Shown here: one piece after another, positions 8,432-16,677 of the stretch
How positions within the stretch are numbered: position 1 is the first letter of the stretch
Layout of the letters: the number at the start of each line of letters is the position of its first letter
DNA from: Candidatus Desulfovibrio gallistercoris
GTDB lineage: Bacteria; Desulfobacterota; Desulfovibrionia; Desulfovibrionales; Desulfovibrionaceae
DNA: 60,638 bases
Reading direction: 5' to 3'
Assembly (NCBI GenBank): GCA_019118745.1
Contig: DWYJ01000035.1
Location: forward strand, 1 to 60,638
Notes under the pieces: model-generated
Told to the model about the DNA's origin: nothing
What the model saw: only the letters and a program-made list of their open reading frames with translations
The model's database searches: none
Program-made: the position numbers and the translations under genes

Positions 8432-9433
8432 ATGAAACCCATCCTTGGCATCTTTCTGGGCGAGGCCGCCGGCATCGGGCCGGAAGTCATCGCCCGCCTC
8501 GTGGCCAACGGCACCGTGCAGAAATATTGCCGCCCGCTGCTCATCGGCGACAGCCGCGTCCTCAAGCTCGGGCAGCGCATCGCCGGGGTCGATTTCCCCG
8601 TCAGCATCATCTCGGACGCCGCGGCGGCGAACTGGGACGGGCCGGTGCCCTTCCTGGATCTGAAGAACTTCGATCCCGACGGGCTCGTCATGGGGCAGGT
8701 CGATACCGCTTCCGGCAAGGCCACCGGGGACTCGCTCATCGAAAGCATGAAGCTGCTCAAGGCCGGCAGCATCGACGGCTTCGTCTTCGGCCCCCTCAAC
8801 AAGGAGGCCTTCAAGAAGGGCGGCCATCACGTGGAGGACGAGCACGCCCTCTTTGCCCAGTGTCTGGACTGGCTGGACAAGCCGCGCGGCCTGCTCAACG
8901 TGCTGGAGGACCTCTGGGTGTTCCGCGTGACCGGGCACATCCCCTTCAAGGACATCTCCGCCCACATCACGCGGGAGAGCGTGGGACGGGCCATCCGCCT
9001 CTCCTATGACACGCTGCGCATGGCTGGTTACGACGATCCGCGCATCGCCGTGGCGGCGCTCAATCCGCACGCCGGGGACGGCGGCACCTGCGGCATGGAA
9101 GAGATCGACGTGCTCATCCCCACCATCCAGGAGATGCGTGCCCAGGGCATGAACGTCATCGGGCCCGTGCCCGCCGACACCATCTTCATGCACGCCTTCA
9201 ACAAGGAATACGATACGGTGGTGACGCTCTACCATGACCAGGGCCAGATCGCCACCAAGCTCAAAGCCTTCGACGTGGGCGTCACCGTGTCCGGCGGCAT
9301 GCCCTACGCCATCACCACCCCCGAACACGGTACCGCCTTCGACATCGCCGGCAAGGGCATCGCCAAGACGCTTGCCACGGAAGAAGCCATCCGCATCGCC
9401 GCCCGCATGGCGGCGACCCGCCACGCGGGATAG
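8432..9433 (+). CDS. PdxA-family NAD-dependent 4-phospho-acid dehydrogenase
   Basis: 333 residues of the PdxA fold (4-hydroxythreonine-4-phosphate dehydrogenase family). It opens GIFLGEAAGIGPEV, and the metal-binding histidines lie in TGHIPFKDIS, LYHDQGQIATK and TPEHGTAFDIAGKG. Catabolic PdxA2 paralogues oxidise phosphorylated four-carbon acids, and the operon context favours such a paralogue over vitamin B6 synthesis. No DUF1537-type kinase, the usual partner of PdxA2, is present in this cluster, which is odd. It is the last gene of the operon and a strong hairpin follows. Confidence 0.82.
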   Translation: MKPILGIFLGEAAGIGPEVIARLVANGTVQKYCRPLLIGDSRVLKLGQRIAGVDFPVSIISDAAAANWDGPVPFLDLKNFDPDGLVMGQVDTASGKATGDSLIESMKLLKAGSIDGFVFGPLNKEAFKKGGHHVEDEHALFAQCLDWLDKPRGLLNVLEDLWVFRVTGHIPFKDISAHITRESVGRAIRLSYDTLRMAGYDDPRIAVAALNPHAGDGGTCGMEEIDVLIPTIQEMRAQGMNVIGPVPADTIFMHAFNKEYDTVVTLYHDQGQIATKLKAFDVGVTVSGGMPYAITTPEHGTAFDIAGKGIAKTLATEEAIRIAARMAATRHAG

Positions 9434-9463
9434 CGGGACACGCCATACCTCCCCTTCCCCCCC

Positions 9464-9510
9464 GCAAACGGGAGGCCTGCCGCATGGGTCGCGGCGGCCT
9501 CCCGTTTCGC
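9464..9510 (+). terminator. Rho-independent-like terminator after the acid-degradation operon
   Basis: GCAAACGGGAGGCC (9464-9477) pairs closely with GGCCTCCCGTTTCGC (9496-9510) around an 18-base loop. It lies ~30 bases after the PdxA-type stop codon. The T-run is weak, but stem strength and position support termination. Confidence 0.6.
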
Positions 9511-9536
9511 TTGCGCGGGCCGGGTCCTCCGCTCTT

Positions 9537-9681
9537 AGAGCCTTTTCCGTTTAAAACGCTGTGCGGTTCAAACCATACGGCCTGTCGTTTCACGGAAAAA
9601 CGCGGTTTTCCCGCCTGGTTTGGGCCGGGCGGCGCTGTAGCGCCGCCACGCATCTTGCCTTTTTCAAAGACAAAATGCTCT
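9537..9681 (+). repeat. Dispersed ~146-bp repeat, family 1, copy A
   Basis: It starts AGAGCCTTTTCC and ends AAAATGCTCT. Internal parts are CAAACCATACGGCCTG, a GGGCCGGGCGGCGC/GCGCCGCC hairpin, and a TTGCCTTTTTCAAAGACAAA stem. The same arrangement occurs at 51760-51905 and, inverted, at 58168-58313. It ends one base before the -35 hexamer of the arsR promoter. Confidence 0.65.
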
Positions 9682-9682
9682 A

Positions 9683-9715
9683 TTGACAGCACGGCAAAGC
9701 ATGGCTATTTTGCCA
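9683..9715 (+). promoter_or_regulatory. arsR promoter with overlapping palindromic operator
   Basis: TTGACA (9683-9688), a 17-base spacer and TATTTT (9706-9711) make a good sigma70-type promoter. The -10 is the centre of a palindrome, TGGC-TATTTT-GCCA (9702-9715). The same half-sites, TGGC-TTTTTT-GCCA, recur before the permease gene at 10178-10191. A repressor bound here would cover the -10 box. The transcript would begin at about the start codon. Confidence 0.6.
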
Positions 9716-9718
9716 AAT

Positions 9719-10069
9719 ATGAATGAAGTAAACGCGCGTCCCCATCGGGAGTATATCGCCGAGCAGGCCAAGATCTTCAAGGCGCTGGGGCATCCCAGCC
9801 GTCTGCTCATGGTGCAGGCCCTGCGCGACGGGGAAAAATGCGTCTGCGATCTGCAAACGCTCATCGGTGCGGACATGTCCACCGTGTCGCGCCATCTGGC
9901 GGTATTGCGGGAGGCGGGCGTGGTGCGCAGCGAAAAGCGCGGCACCAACATCTATTACGCTCTGGCGTTGAGTTGTCTGGATACCTTCCTGCACTGTACG
10001 GGCACGCTTATTGCGGAGCGCATCCGTGAAAAGTCGTCCCTGCTGGGGAATGGAGCGAGAAAGCCCTGA
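9719..10069 (+). CDS. arsR: ArsR-family metalloregulator
   Basis: 116 residues from the ATG at 9719. It is a winged-helix protein with FKALGHPSRLLMVQALRDGE and recognition helix TVSRHLAVLREAGVV. The arsenic-type thiol motif CVCDL (Cys41 and Cys43) sits at the start of the DNA-binding helix pair, and two more cysteines lie near the C-terminus (SCLDTFLHC). An in-frame ATG at 9701 lies inside the promoter palindrome and is unlikely to be used. There is no ribosome-binding site before 9719, so translation may be leaderless. Neighbouring permease and thioredoxin genes suggest control of arsenic (or organoarsenic) export. Confidence 0.85.
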   Translation: MNEVNARPHREYIAEQAKIFKALGHPSRLLMVQALRDGEKCVCDLQTLIGADMSTVSRHLAVLREAGVVRSEKRGTNIYYALALSCLDTFLHCTGTLIAERIREKSSLLGNGARKP

Positions 10070-10176
10070 CCTCCGCCCGGCGGGGGAGGGGTGTCCGGGC
10101 GTTCTCGCCGTCGAGCGGTCGTTGTCCGTCTGCCTGTCTGTCGTGGTTGCGGCAGGCATTTTTTGATCACCTTTAT

Positions 10177-10192
10177 TTGGCTTTTTTGCCAA
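10177..10192 (+). promoter_or_regulatory. Second copy of the ArsR-type operator, before the permease gene
   Basis: A perfect palindrome, TTGGC-TTTTTT-GCCAA, lies 22 bases before the permease start. It has the same TGGC-N6-GCCA plan as the arsR promoter palindrome. Two matching sites in front of two adjacent genes point to one regulator. Confidence 0.6.
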
Positions 10193-10214
10193 TAAGAAAA
10201 ATAAGGAGAGCATC

Positions 10215-11360
10215 ATGCAAGGGTCCTGCTGTTGTCAGTCAGGGAAGGACAAGCCGCAGTCGGCGCCGCAGGGAAATACCGGGCCGCTGCGCGAGCTGAC
10301 GCCGCTGCGTCCGCAGCCGGTGGACCGCCTGCGCTATTTCGGGACAGCCGCGCTCGTCTTTGCGATCTGGACGGGCTGCTATCTGGTCATCGAACCGCTG
10401 GCCCGGCTGCTGACGCAGGCCGTGCCCGGCCTGAGCGACCGGGCGGCGGCCGCGCTGGAATTCTTCCTGTACGATACGGCCAAGATCCTGCTCCTGCTGC
10501 TGCTCATGGTCTACGTCATCGGCTGGCTGCGGGCCGGGCTGCACGTGGAGCGGGTGCGGGATTTTCTGGCGGGCAGGCGGCGCGTGCTGGGCTACGTGCT
10601 GGGCGCGGGCTTCGGGGCCATCACGCCGTTTTGTTCCTGCTCCAGCATCCCGCTGTTCCTGGGTTTCACCACGTCGGGCATACCGGTGGGCATCACGCTG
10701 GCCTTCCTCATCACCTCGCCGCTGATCAACGAGATCGCCGTGGTCCTGCTCTGGGGGCTGCTGGGCTGGAAGCTCACGCTCGTCTATGTGCTGGCAGGGC
10801 TGGGCGCGGGCATCATCGGCGGCTGGTTCATGGATGTGCTGCGCGCGGAACGCTGGCTGCAGGATTACCTGAAGGAAAGCATCGCCTCCGGTGCGGCGCA
10901 GCGGCCCGCCGGGGCGGAGCAGCGGAAAATGGGCCTGCGCGAACGCCACCTCTTTGCCAGCGGGGAAACGCGCTCCATCTTCCGGCGCGTCTGGCGCTGG
11001 GTCATCATCGGGGTGGGGCTGGGGGCCCTGCTGCACGGCTATGTGCCGGAAGCCTGGTTCGCCGAGCATCTGGGCGCGGGGCAATGGTGGTCTGTCCCGG
11101 CTGCGGTGGCTGTGGGCATCCCGCTCTACACCAACGTCACGGGCATCGTGCCCGTCATGGAGAGCCTGCTGCTCAAGGGCCTGCCCGTGGGCACCACACT
11201 GGCCTTCTGCATGAGCGCCGTGGCGGCCAGCCTGCCGGAAGTGCTCATGCTGCGGCAGGTCATGCGCGGCAAGCTGCTGGCCCTCTTTCTGGGGACGCTG
11301 CTGGTGCTCTTTTCCCTGCTGGGCTGGCTGCTCAACGCGGTACAGGGCTGGCTGCTGTAG
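10215..11360 (+). CDS. ArsP/DUF318 (UPF0718) family permease
   Basis: 381 residues with about eight to ten membrane segments. The family hallmark is TPFCSCSSIPLFLGFTTSGI at the end of a helix, with paired cysteines; a second membrane half has IPLYTNVTGIVPVMESLLLK. The N-terminus is Cys-rich (GSCCCQ), possibly a metal- or thiol-handling tail. This family includes ArsP exporters of trivalent organoarsenicals. ArsR upstream and a small CxxC protein downstream fit that use, though the substrate could be another metalloid. Ribosome-binding site AAGGAG at 10202-10207. Confidence 0.82.
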   Translation: MQGSCCCQSGKDKPQSAPQGNTGPLRELTPLRPQPVDRLRYFGTAALVFAIWTGCYLVIEPLARLLTQAVPGLSDRAAAALEFFLYDTAKILLLLLLMVYVIGWLRAGLHVERVRDFLAGRRRVLGYVLGAGFGAITPFCSCSSIPLFLGFTTSGIPVGITLAFLITSPLINEIAVVLLWGLLGWKLTLVYVLAGLGAGIIGGWFMDVLRAERWLQDYLKESIASGAAQRPAGAEQRKMGLRERHLFASGETRSIFRRVWRWVIIGVGLGALLHGYVPEAWFAEHLGAGQWWSVPAAVAVGIPLYTNVTGIVPVMESLLLKGLPVGTTLAFCMSAVAASLPEVLMLRQVMRGKLLALFLGTLLVLFSLLGWLLNAVQGWLL

Positions 11361-11510
11361 GGTATGGCAACGTGGATTTTAACACAATGAGCAAGGTGAA
11401 TGAGCCATACGCGCTCCAGCCAAACAAGCAATGAATAAAGTGTGAACAGGCGCTGACGATGCGCGCCGCCCGCAGGTGAGGCGGCATACGGAAAGACAAG
11501 GAGGAAGGCT

Positions 11511-11756
11511 ATGGACATCAAGGTGCTGGGGCCGGGTTGCGCCCGCTGTCAGGAGACGGAAGAACTGGTGCGGGCCGTGGTGGCGGAGACAGGCTGCGCG
11601 GCCGAGGTGGAGAAGGTGACGGATTTTCGGGAGATGCTGCGGCTGGGCGTCATGGCCACGCCCGCCGTGCTGGTGGACGGCAGGGTCATGTGCTCGGGCC
11701 GTGTGCCCGCGCGGGAGGAAGTGCGCGACTGGCTGACCGGAGCCGGGCAGGCATAG
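11511..11756 (+). CDS. Small thioredoxin-fold protein (MTH895/TM0996 type)
   Basis: 81 residues with the redox motif GCARC (residues 9-13), a cis-proline region (ATPAVLVDG), and a C-terminal helix typical of the minimal 'redox-active disulfide protein' family. Such proteins often accompany ArsP/DUF318 permeases and ArsR, presumably to reduce thiols in the exporter or its substrate. It is preceded by AAGGAGGAAGG. The 150-base gap after the permease holds no other gene that I can see. Confidence 0.8.
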   Translation: MDIKVLGPGCARCQETEELVRAVVAETGCAAEVEKVTDFREMLRLGVMATPAVLVDGRVMCSGRVPAREEVRDWLTGAGQA

Positions 11757-11937
11757 CTTGCCGCGCCGCCGTGCCGGAGGTCGCTGCCTGCGGAGGCAGA
11801 CCCGGTGTGCCGCCGCCTCGTGCCGCCGACTCTTTCTTTGATAAAAGCGCACTGGGGAGGGGGGAAGGAAGCGACCGAGAGGCGGCCCCTCCCCCCAGTA
11901 AGCAGCGGATAGCGTCAGCAGGTCCTGACCGCCGGGC
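11757..11937. other. Intergenic gap with fragment of repeat family 2
   Basis: 181 bases between convergent genes. It includes GATAAAAGCGCACTGGGGAG and a C-rich stretch (CCCCTCCCCCCAG), a shortened inverted relative of repeat family 2. Nothing else was recognised. Confidence 0.35.
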
Positions 11938-12180
11938 TCAGGCCCGCTCGATGCGGAATTCCACCTTGTCCGCGCAATCCGGGCACTGGAAGGGGCCGTG
12001 ATTGATGACGCCCTTGCGGGCCGCGTACACGAAGGGGAAAATGGCGTTCATGGCCATCATGCAGATATTGGCGCTCTCGTCCTTGGCGATGAGGGGACCG
12101 TCAAAGACGACGGAATCGCCCGCCGAGTAGAGCGGACAGGAGGACGACTGGACCGTGAGGCGGATCTTGATTTCTTCCAT
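11938..12180 (-). CDS. TIGR04076-type small Cys protein
   Basis: 80 residues starting MEEIKIRLTV, preceded by AAGGAAGG on the minus strand. It contains a CP.YSAGDSVVFDG-like motif and a C-terminal CPDC pair (FQCPDCADKVEF). This matches a widespread family of ~80-100-residue proteins of unknown function whose conserved cysteines may bind metal. It is the last gene on this strand after the nickel-transport operon, but ~190 bases separate it from the methyltransferase, so co-transcription is uncertain. Confidence 0.65.
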   Translation of the reverse strand: MEEIKIRLTVQSSSCPLYSAGDSVVFDGPLIAKDESANICMMAMNAIFPFVYAARKGVINHGPFQCPDCADKVEFRIERA

Positions 12181-12370
12181 GAGAGCCTTCCTTTCGGCAA
12201 AAGGGGTGAGAGGGAGCGCGGCAGCCGTCCGCCGTCCCGTACGGCAGGGCCATGCGCTCGTACCGGGGGGGACAGTAGCCCTCTCGCCGTGCGGCGTCAA
12301 ATGTCGCGACCGTCATGTGACGGCCGAATAGACGGCATACAGGCGGCGGGACGGCGTGCCGTCCATTCCG

Positions 12371-13144
12371 TCAGCACGGTTTGACGGCCCGCAGGGCGAA
12401 CATGGGCACAGGATTGAACGAGCTGTCCCGTACGGCAAAGATGCGGTCGCTGAGTTCGCGGTCGCAGGTGCAGGCGGCAAAGCCGATGCGTTCCAGCGTT
12501 TCCCTGTCCCACTGCGGACGGCATTCCCGGCTGAGCGGCAGCTCCCGCCGGATGTGCTCGCCTTCACGCAGCAGGTCGGGCGCAATGCCGGCATGGGCGT
12601 GCTGTCCCGCCGTCCCGGCCTGTTCGGTGAAATCGACGGCCCCATAGTCGGCATCGAAATTGAGCAGGCTGCCGCCCTTCCGCAGCACGCGCCACCATTC
12701 CCGGTAGGCGGCGCACGGATCGACCAGCGTCCAGGTGACGTTGCGCGCCACGATGCAGTCGAAGGAGGCGTCGGGGAAGTTCAGCCGCTGGGCGTCCATC
12801 GGCAGGAAGGTCACGCTGCGGCCCTCCTGCCGGGCCAGGGCGCGCGCCTCGTCCAGCATGGGCAGGCAGCTGTCCACGCCTGTCGCCTCGCAGCCGTGCC
12901 GGGCCAGCAGGATGGCCAGAAAGCCCGCGCCGGTGCCCACATCCAGCACGCGCAGCGGCGTGTTGCCGTCCGGGGCGGGCAGATGGGGGGCGATCTCCGC
13001 CCACCAGCGTTCGGCCTTGTCGCTGTGCAGTTCCTGCCGGCGGACCTGCCCGAATCCGGCGGCCCGGTGGGACCAGTAGTGCCGGATGCGCGCGTCGAGG
13101 CGGGGGGAAGGGGTGGCTGTTTCCGTGGTGCGGGGACGTGTCAT
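12371..13144 (-). CDS. Class I SAM-dependent methyltransferase in the nickel operon
   Basis: 257 residues. Motif I is LRVLDVGTGAGFLAILLA, followed by the acidic ATGVDSC loop, a FDCIVARNVTWTL motif IV and a post-motif RVLRKGGSLLNFD. Its start codon overlaps the stop of the fused nikDE gene (ATGA), so it belongs to the nickel operon. Methyltransferases in nickel/metallophore transport clusters could modify a chelator or a regulator; that link is inference only. No metallophore synthase (nicotianamine-like or opine dehydrogenase) lies in the window. Confidence 0.8.
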   Translation of the reverse strand: MTRPRTTETATPSPRLDARIRHYWSHRAAGFGQVRRQELHSDKAERWWAEIAPHLPAPDGNTPLRVLDVGTGAGFLAILLARHGCEATGVDSCLPMLDEARALARQEGRSVTFLPMDAQRLNFPDASFDCIVARNVTWTLVDPCAAYREWWRVLRKGGSLLNFDADYGAVDFTEQAGTAGQHAHAGIAPDLLREGEHIRRELPLSRECRPQWDRETLERIGFAACTCDRELSDRIFAVRDSSFNPVPMFALRAVKPC

Positions 13145-14856
13145 GGCTGTTCTTCCTGTGTCGGTAGGGGTGAAGCGTGCGGCCGGGCGGGGAGCTCAAG
13201 GCGCAGGGAGGCGTCCAGCAGATGCCGCAGCCGGGGGGAGGCCGCGTGCAGTTCCGTCAGGGCGCGGTCGTCGGTCAGACGGCCCTGATGCAGCACCGCC
13301 AGCCTGTCGCAGAGCAGCGCGGCCGCCTGGATGTCATGGGTGATGAAGATCTGGGCCATTTGGCCCCGAAGGCCCTTGAGCAGGCGCAACACCTCCGCCT
13401 GGACGGAAGCGTCCAGCGCGCTCACGGCCTCGTCGAAAATGAGCAGGTCGGGCCGGCAGGCCAGCGCCCGCGCGATGCAGACGCGTTGCAGCTGTCCGCC
13501 GCTCAGCTGATGCGGCAGGCAGGCGGCCAGACGGGGCGAGAGTTCCACGCGTTCCAGGAGCCCGGCCACGGCATCCGGCCCGACGGGGCTGTCCGGCACG
13601 GCTCCGCAGCCCTCGGCGATGATCTGCCCGACGGTCAGGCCCGGATTGACGGACTGCGCGTAGTCCTGAAAAACGATGCTCATCCTGCCCCGGCGTTGGC
13701 GTCGCCACGCGGCGAGGGGCTGCCCGTCCAGAAGGATGTCCCCCGCATCCGGCCGTTCCAGCCCCAGCAGCAGGCGGGCAAGGGTGCTCTTGCCGCTGCC
13801 GCTTTCTCCCAGCAGGCCCAGGGTGACGCCTTTCTCCAGACGGAAATTGATGTCGCGCAGCACGGCCCGACGGCCGCGTGCGCCGAAGAAGCCGCTCCGC
13901 GCGGGATAGCTTTTGCCGAGGCCCCGCACCTGCAGGAAGGGGACGCCGGGAGCGGGGGCCGCGGGCGCTGCCGGGGACGGCGTGCTTCCGTCGTGCGGGC
14001 CGGACGCCTGATGGGCCTGCGGCGCGGCCTCGGCCGTCAGGCCGCCCGCCGTATGCCGGTCGAGGGCTTGCGTCAGCAGCCGCCGCGTGCGGATGAGGCG
14101 TTGCGTGCAGGCGTGGCGCGGGGCCCGCAGCACATGGGCCGCATCCCCCTGCTCCACGCAGACGCCCCCCTGCATGACGAGCAGCCGGTCGGCAAGCTGC
14201 TGCACCACGGCCAGATCATGGGACACGACGATGAGGCTCAGACGGCGTTCCGCCTTCAGGCGGGCAAGCAGGCGCACGATGTCCCGCCGGTTGGGCGCAT
14301 CGAGGGAGGAGGTCGGCTCGTCGGCGATGATGAGGCGGGACCCCAGCCCCAGACAGAGGCCGATCAGGCAGCGTTGCAGCGTGCCGCCGGAAAGCTGGTG
14401 GGGGTAGCGTTGCAGCACGCCGGCGGGCAGGTTGAGCTGCCGCAGCACCTCCTCCGCCAGCTCGTCGGCCTGTTCCGCCGTGAGGGAGCGCTTTTCCCGC
14501 CAGGTCTCCCGCCATTGCGCGCCGATGGTGAGGAGGGGATCGAAGGCGCTCCCGGCCTGCTGGAAAACGGCGCTGATGCCCGTGCCGCGCAGGCGGCGGG
14601 CCTGCGGCGCGGCGGCGCGCAGCATGTCGGTCCCCGCGAACAGGGCCTGGCCGTCCGCGGCGAGCTCCGGCGGCAGCAGCCCCAGGAGCGCCCGGCAGAG
14701 CAGGGTCTTGCCGCTGCCGCTCTCGCCCACGATGCCCAGACACCGCCCTTCGCGCAGCGTAAAGCTCACGTCCGTCACCAGCGCTTTGCCGGAGGCCCGT
14801 TCCCGGATGCTCAGACGGTGCAGGGCGGCGAGAGGAGAAGCTGCGCAAGCGTCCAT
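13141..14856 (-). CDS. nikDE: Fused nickel ABC transporter ATPase (NikD-NikE)
   Basis: 571 residues with two complete ABC ATPase units. The first has Walker A GESGSGKTLLC, signature LSGGTLQR and Walker B LIIADEPTS. The second has GESGSGKSTLA, LSGGQLQR and LLIFDEAVSALD. A Pro/Ala-rich linker (~residues 285-305) joins them. In Escherichia coli these are two proteins, NikD and NikE. It starts 4 bases after nikC and overlaps the methyltransferase by ATGA. It should power import by the NikB/NikC pore. Confidence 0.85.
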   Translation of the reverse strand: MDACAASPLAALHRLSIRERASGKALVTDVSFTLREGRCLGIVGESGSGKTLLCRALLGLLPPELAADGQALFAGTDMLRAAAPQARRLRGTGISAVFQQAGSAFDPLLTIGAQWRETWREKRSLTAEQADELAEEVLRQLNLPAGVLQRYPHQLSGGTLQRCLIGLCLGLGSRLIIADEPTSSLDAPNRRDIVRLLARLKAERRLSLIVVSHDLAVVQQLADRLLVMQGGVCVEQGDAAHVLRAPRHACTQRLIRTRRLLTQALDRHTAGGLTAEAAPQAHQASGPHDGSTPSPAAPAAPAPGVPFLQVRGLGKSYPARSGFFGARGRRAVLRDINFRLEKGVTLGLLGESGSGKSTLARLLLGLERPDAGDILLDGQPLAAWRRQRRGRMSIVFQDYAQSVNPGLTVGQIIAEGCGAVPDSPVGPDAVAGLLERVELSPRLAACLPHQLSGGQLQRVCIARALACRPDLLIFDEAVSALDASVQAEVLRLLKGLRGQMAQIFITHDIQAAALLCDRLAVLHQGRLTDDRALTELHAASPRLRHLLDASLRLELPARPHASPLPTQEEQP

Positions 14857-14860
14857 ACGG

Positions 14861-15697
14861 TTACCGTGTGCGGGAGGTACGCCGGGGGGACAGGGCGTCC
14901 CGCAGGCTGTCGCCCAGCAGGTTGCAGGCCGCCGTCACCAGGAGCACGGCCAGGCCGGGGGGCAGCATCTGCCAGGGATGCAGGGTCATGACGTTGCGGG
15001 CCTCGCTCAGCATGGCCCCCCATTCCGGCGTGGGCGGCTGCACGTTCAGGCCGAGGAAGGAAAGGGCGGACAGGAGCAGGATGACCGAGCCGGAGTCCAG
15101 CGTGGCCAGCACGGCGATCTCCCCGGCCGCGCGGGGCAGCAGATGCCGACGGATGATGGCGGGCGCGGCGTAGCCCGCGACCCGGGCGAAGCATACATAG
15201 GGCATGTCGGCGTACTGCCGGGTGATGGTGTGGATCATGCGGGCGTACCAGGGCCATTTGGCCAGGATGCAGGCCAGGAAGACATGTTCCGGCGCGGGGC
15301 CGAGCAGGCCGACCAGAGCGAGGATCAGCACTTCGGCCGGAAAGGCGAGCGCCACGGCGCAGACCCGCAGGAGCAGGGCCTCCGTCCGGCCCTGCACGAG
15401 TCCGGCCGTCATGCCCAGCAGCGTGCCGATGCTCACGGTGACGGCGGTGGTGAGCAGGGCAAAGCCCACGGTGGCGCGTATGCCGTAAAGCAGACGGGAG
15501 AGGATGTCGCGCCCCAGATGATCCGTGCCGAGCCAGTGGCCGGGGCCGCAGGGGGCGAACTTGTTGCGGGCGTCGATGAGCAGCGGGTCATGCGGCGCGA
15601 GCCACGGGGCCAGCAGGCCGGCGAGCAGCACGAGCAGCAGGAAGAGGAGGCAGGCCATGCCGAGCCTGTCCCGGGCGAACGCCTGACGCATGGTCAT
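14861..15697 (-). CDS. nikC: Nickel ABC transporter permease NikC
   Basis: 278 residues, matching the usual NikC/DppC length. It has an N-terminal membrane anchor, then LGTDHLGRDILSRLLYGIR, the classical entry motif of this permease class, and an EAA-type loop (RVAGYAAPAIIRRHLLPRAA). The ATG at 15697 overlaps the nikB stop (ATGA), which decides this start over the much longer open frame upstream that runs antisense to nothing recognisable. Confidence 0.85.
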   Translation of the reverse strand: MTMRQAFARDRLGMACLLFLLLVLLAGLLAPWLAPHDPLLIDARNKFAPCGPGHWLGTDHLGRDILSRLLYGIRATVGFALLTTAVTVSIGTLLGMTAGLVQGRTEALLLRVCAVALAFPAEVLILALVGLLGPAPEHVFLACILAKWPWYARMIHTITRQYADMPYVCFARVAGYAAPAIIRRHLLPRAAGEIAVLATLDSGSVILLLSALSFLGLNVQPPTPEWGAMLSEARNVMTLHPWQMLPPGLAVLLVTAACNLLGDSLRDALSPRRTSRTR

Positions 15698-16677
15698 GCC
15701 CGCTCTCCGTGGCGCAGGCGCGGGTCGGCCAGCGCGGCGCACAGCTCCATGAGCCGTCCGCAAAAGAGGAAAAAGGCGGCCATGAGCAGCACATAGGCCT
15801 GGATGACCGGGAGATCCCTGTTGAAAATGGCCGTGATGCACAGACGGCCCAGACCGGGCCAGGCAAAGATGCATTCCACCACGAAGGTGCCCGCCACCAG
15901 ACGCGGCAGGCTCATGCCCAGCGCCGTGAGGCTCGATCGCAGGGAATTGCGCAGGACATGGCGGAGGATGGCGCGCTCTGACCGTCCGCAGGCCCGGGCA
16001 TGGAGGACGAAATCCTGTTCCAGGGTCTGGAGGATGGCGGCGCGCAAAAGGCGGGTATAGGCGGCGATGTAGGGCAGGGCCAGGGTGACGGCCGGCAGGA
16101 TGAGGGCGCTCGGCCGGTCCAGCCCGCCCAGCGGCAGCAGGTCCCAGTGGACGGCGAACAGCCAGATGAGCAGGAGCCCGGCCCAGTAGGCCGGTACGGA
16201 CGTGCCCAGCAGGATCAGCCCCCGCAGCAGGAGGTCCGGCAGCTTCCCCGCCCGGCAGGCGCTCAACATGGCTGCCGGAACGCTGCACAAAAGGACGATG
16301 CAGGCCGCCGTCCCCGCCAGCAGCAGGGTGGGGGGCAGGGCGGCGGCCAGTTCTCCCGTCACGGCCTTTCCGTCGGTATGGCTGACGCCCAGGTCCCCCC
16401 GCAGGGCCTGTCCCAGCCAGTGCAGGTAACGTTCGAGAAAGGGGCGGTCGAGCCCGAGCCGGGCCCGCGTCTCGGCCAGCAGTTCCGGCGTGGGCCGCAT
16501 GCCGTTGACCCGGATGGCCACCTCCGCCGGATCGCCCGGGCTGAGCTGGATGACGGCAAAGGAAAGGAAGCTGATGCACAGCAGCAGGGGCACGGCGCGC
16601 AGCAGCCTGCCCGCAAGAACGGCGGGCAGACGCGGGAAGGTGACCGGACGGCCGGACTCAGAATGCCATCTTCTCAA
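15694..16677 (-). CDS. nikB: Nickel ABC transporter permease NikB
   Basis: 327 residues with a BPD_transp_1 layout: one N-terminal helix, periplasmic region with RLGLDRPFLERYLHWLGQAL, and a permease core. Near the end, ECIFAWPGLGRLCITAIFNR and DLPVIQAY closely follow E. coli NikB ([20 protein letters not shown] as I recall it). The start overlaps nikA by 20 bases. With NikC it should form the membrane channel. Confidence 0.85.
   Translation of the reverse strand: MRRWHSESGRPVTFPRLPAVLAGRLLRAVPLLLCISFLSFAVIQLSPGDPAEVAIRVNGMRPTPELLAETRARLGLDRPFLERYLHWLGQALRGDLGVSHTDGKAVTGELAAALPPTLLLAGTAACIVLLCSVPAAMLSACRAGKLPDLLLRGLILLGTSVPAYWAGLLLIWLFAVHWDLLPLGGLDRPSALILPAVTLALPYIAAYTRLLRAAILQTLEQDFVLHARACGRSERAILRHVLRNSLRSSLTALGMSLPRLVAGTFVVECIFAWPGLGRLCITAIFNRDLPVIQAYVLLMAAFFLFCGRLMELCAALADPRLRHGERA

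Noticed and set aside
6899..9424. Very long open frame (about 840 codons) on the minus strand
   Set aside because: It is the antisense of the SAF/UxaA/PdxA genes, which have clear families and ribosome-binding sites. Its composition (His/Ala/Gly-rich) is typical of a shadow frame in GC-rich DNA.
13177..14991. Long plus-strand frame opposite the fused NikDE gene
   Set aside because: The minus strand encodes two full ABC ATPase motif sets; the plus frame has none.
14861..16579. A single 572-codon frame joining nikC and the region antisense to or out of frame with nikB
   Set aside because: The N-terminal half lacks membrane segments and family motifs. NikB in the other frame is well supported, and ATG 15697 gives the normal NikC length.
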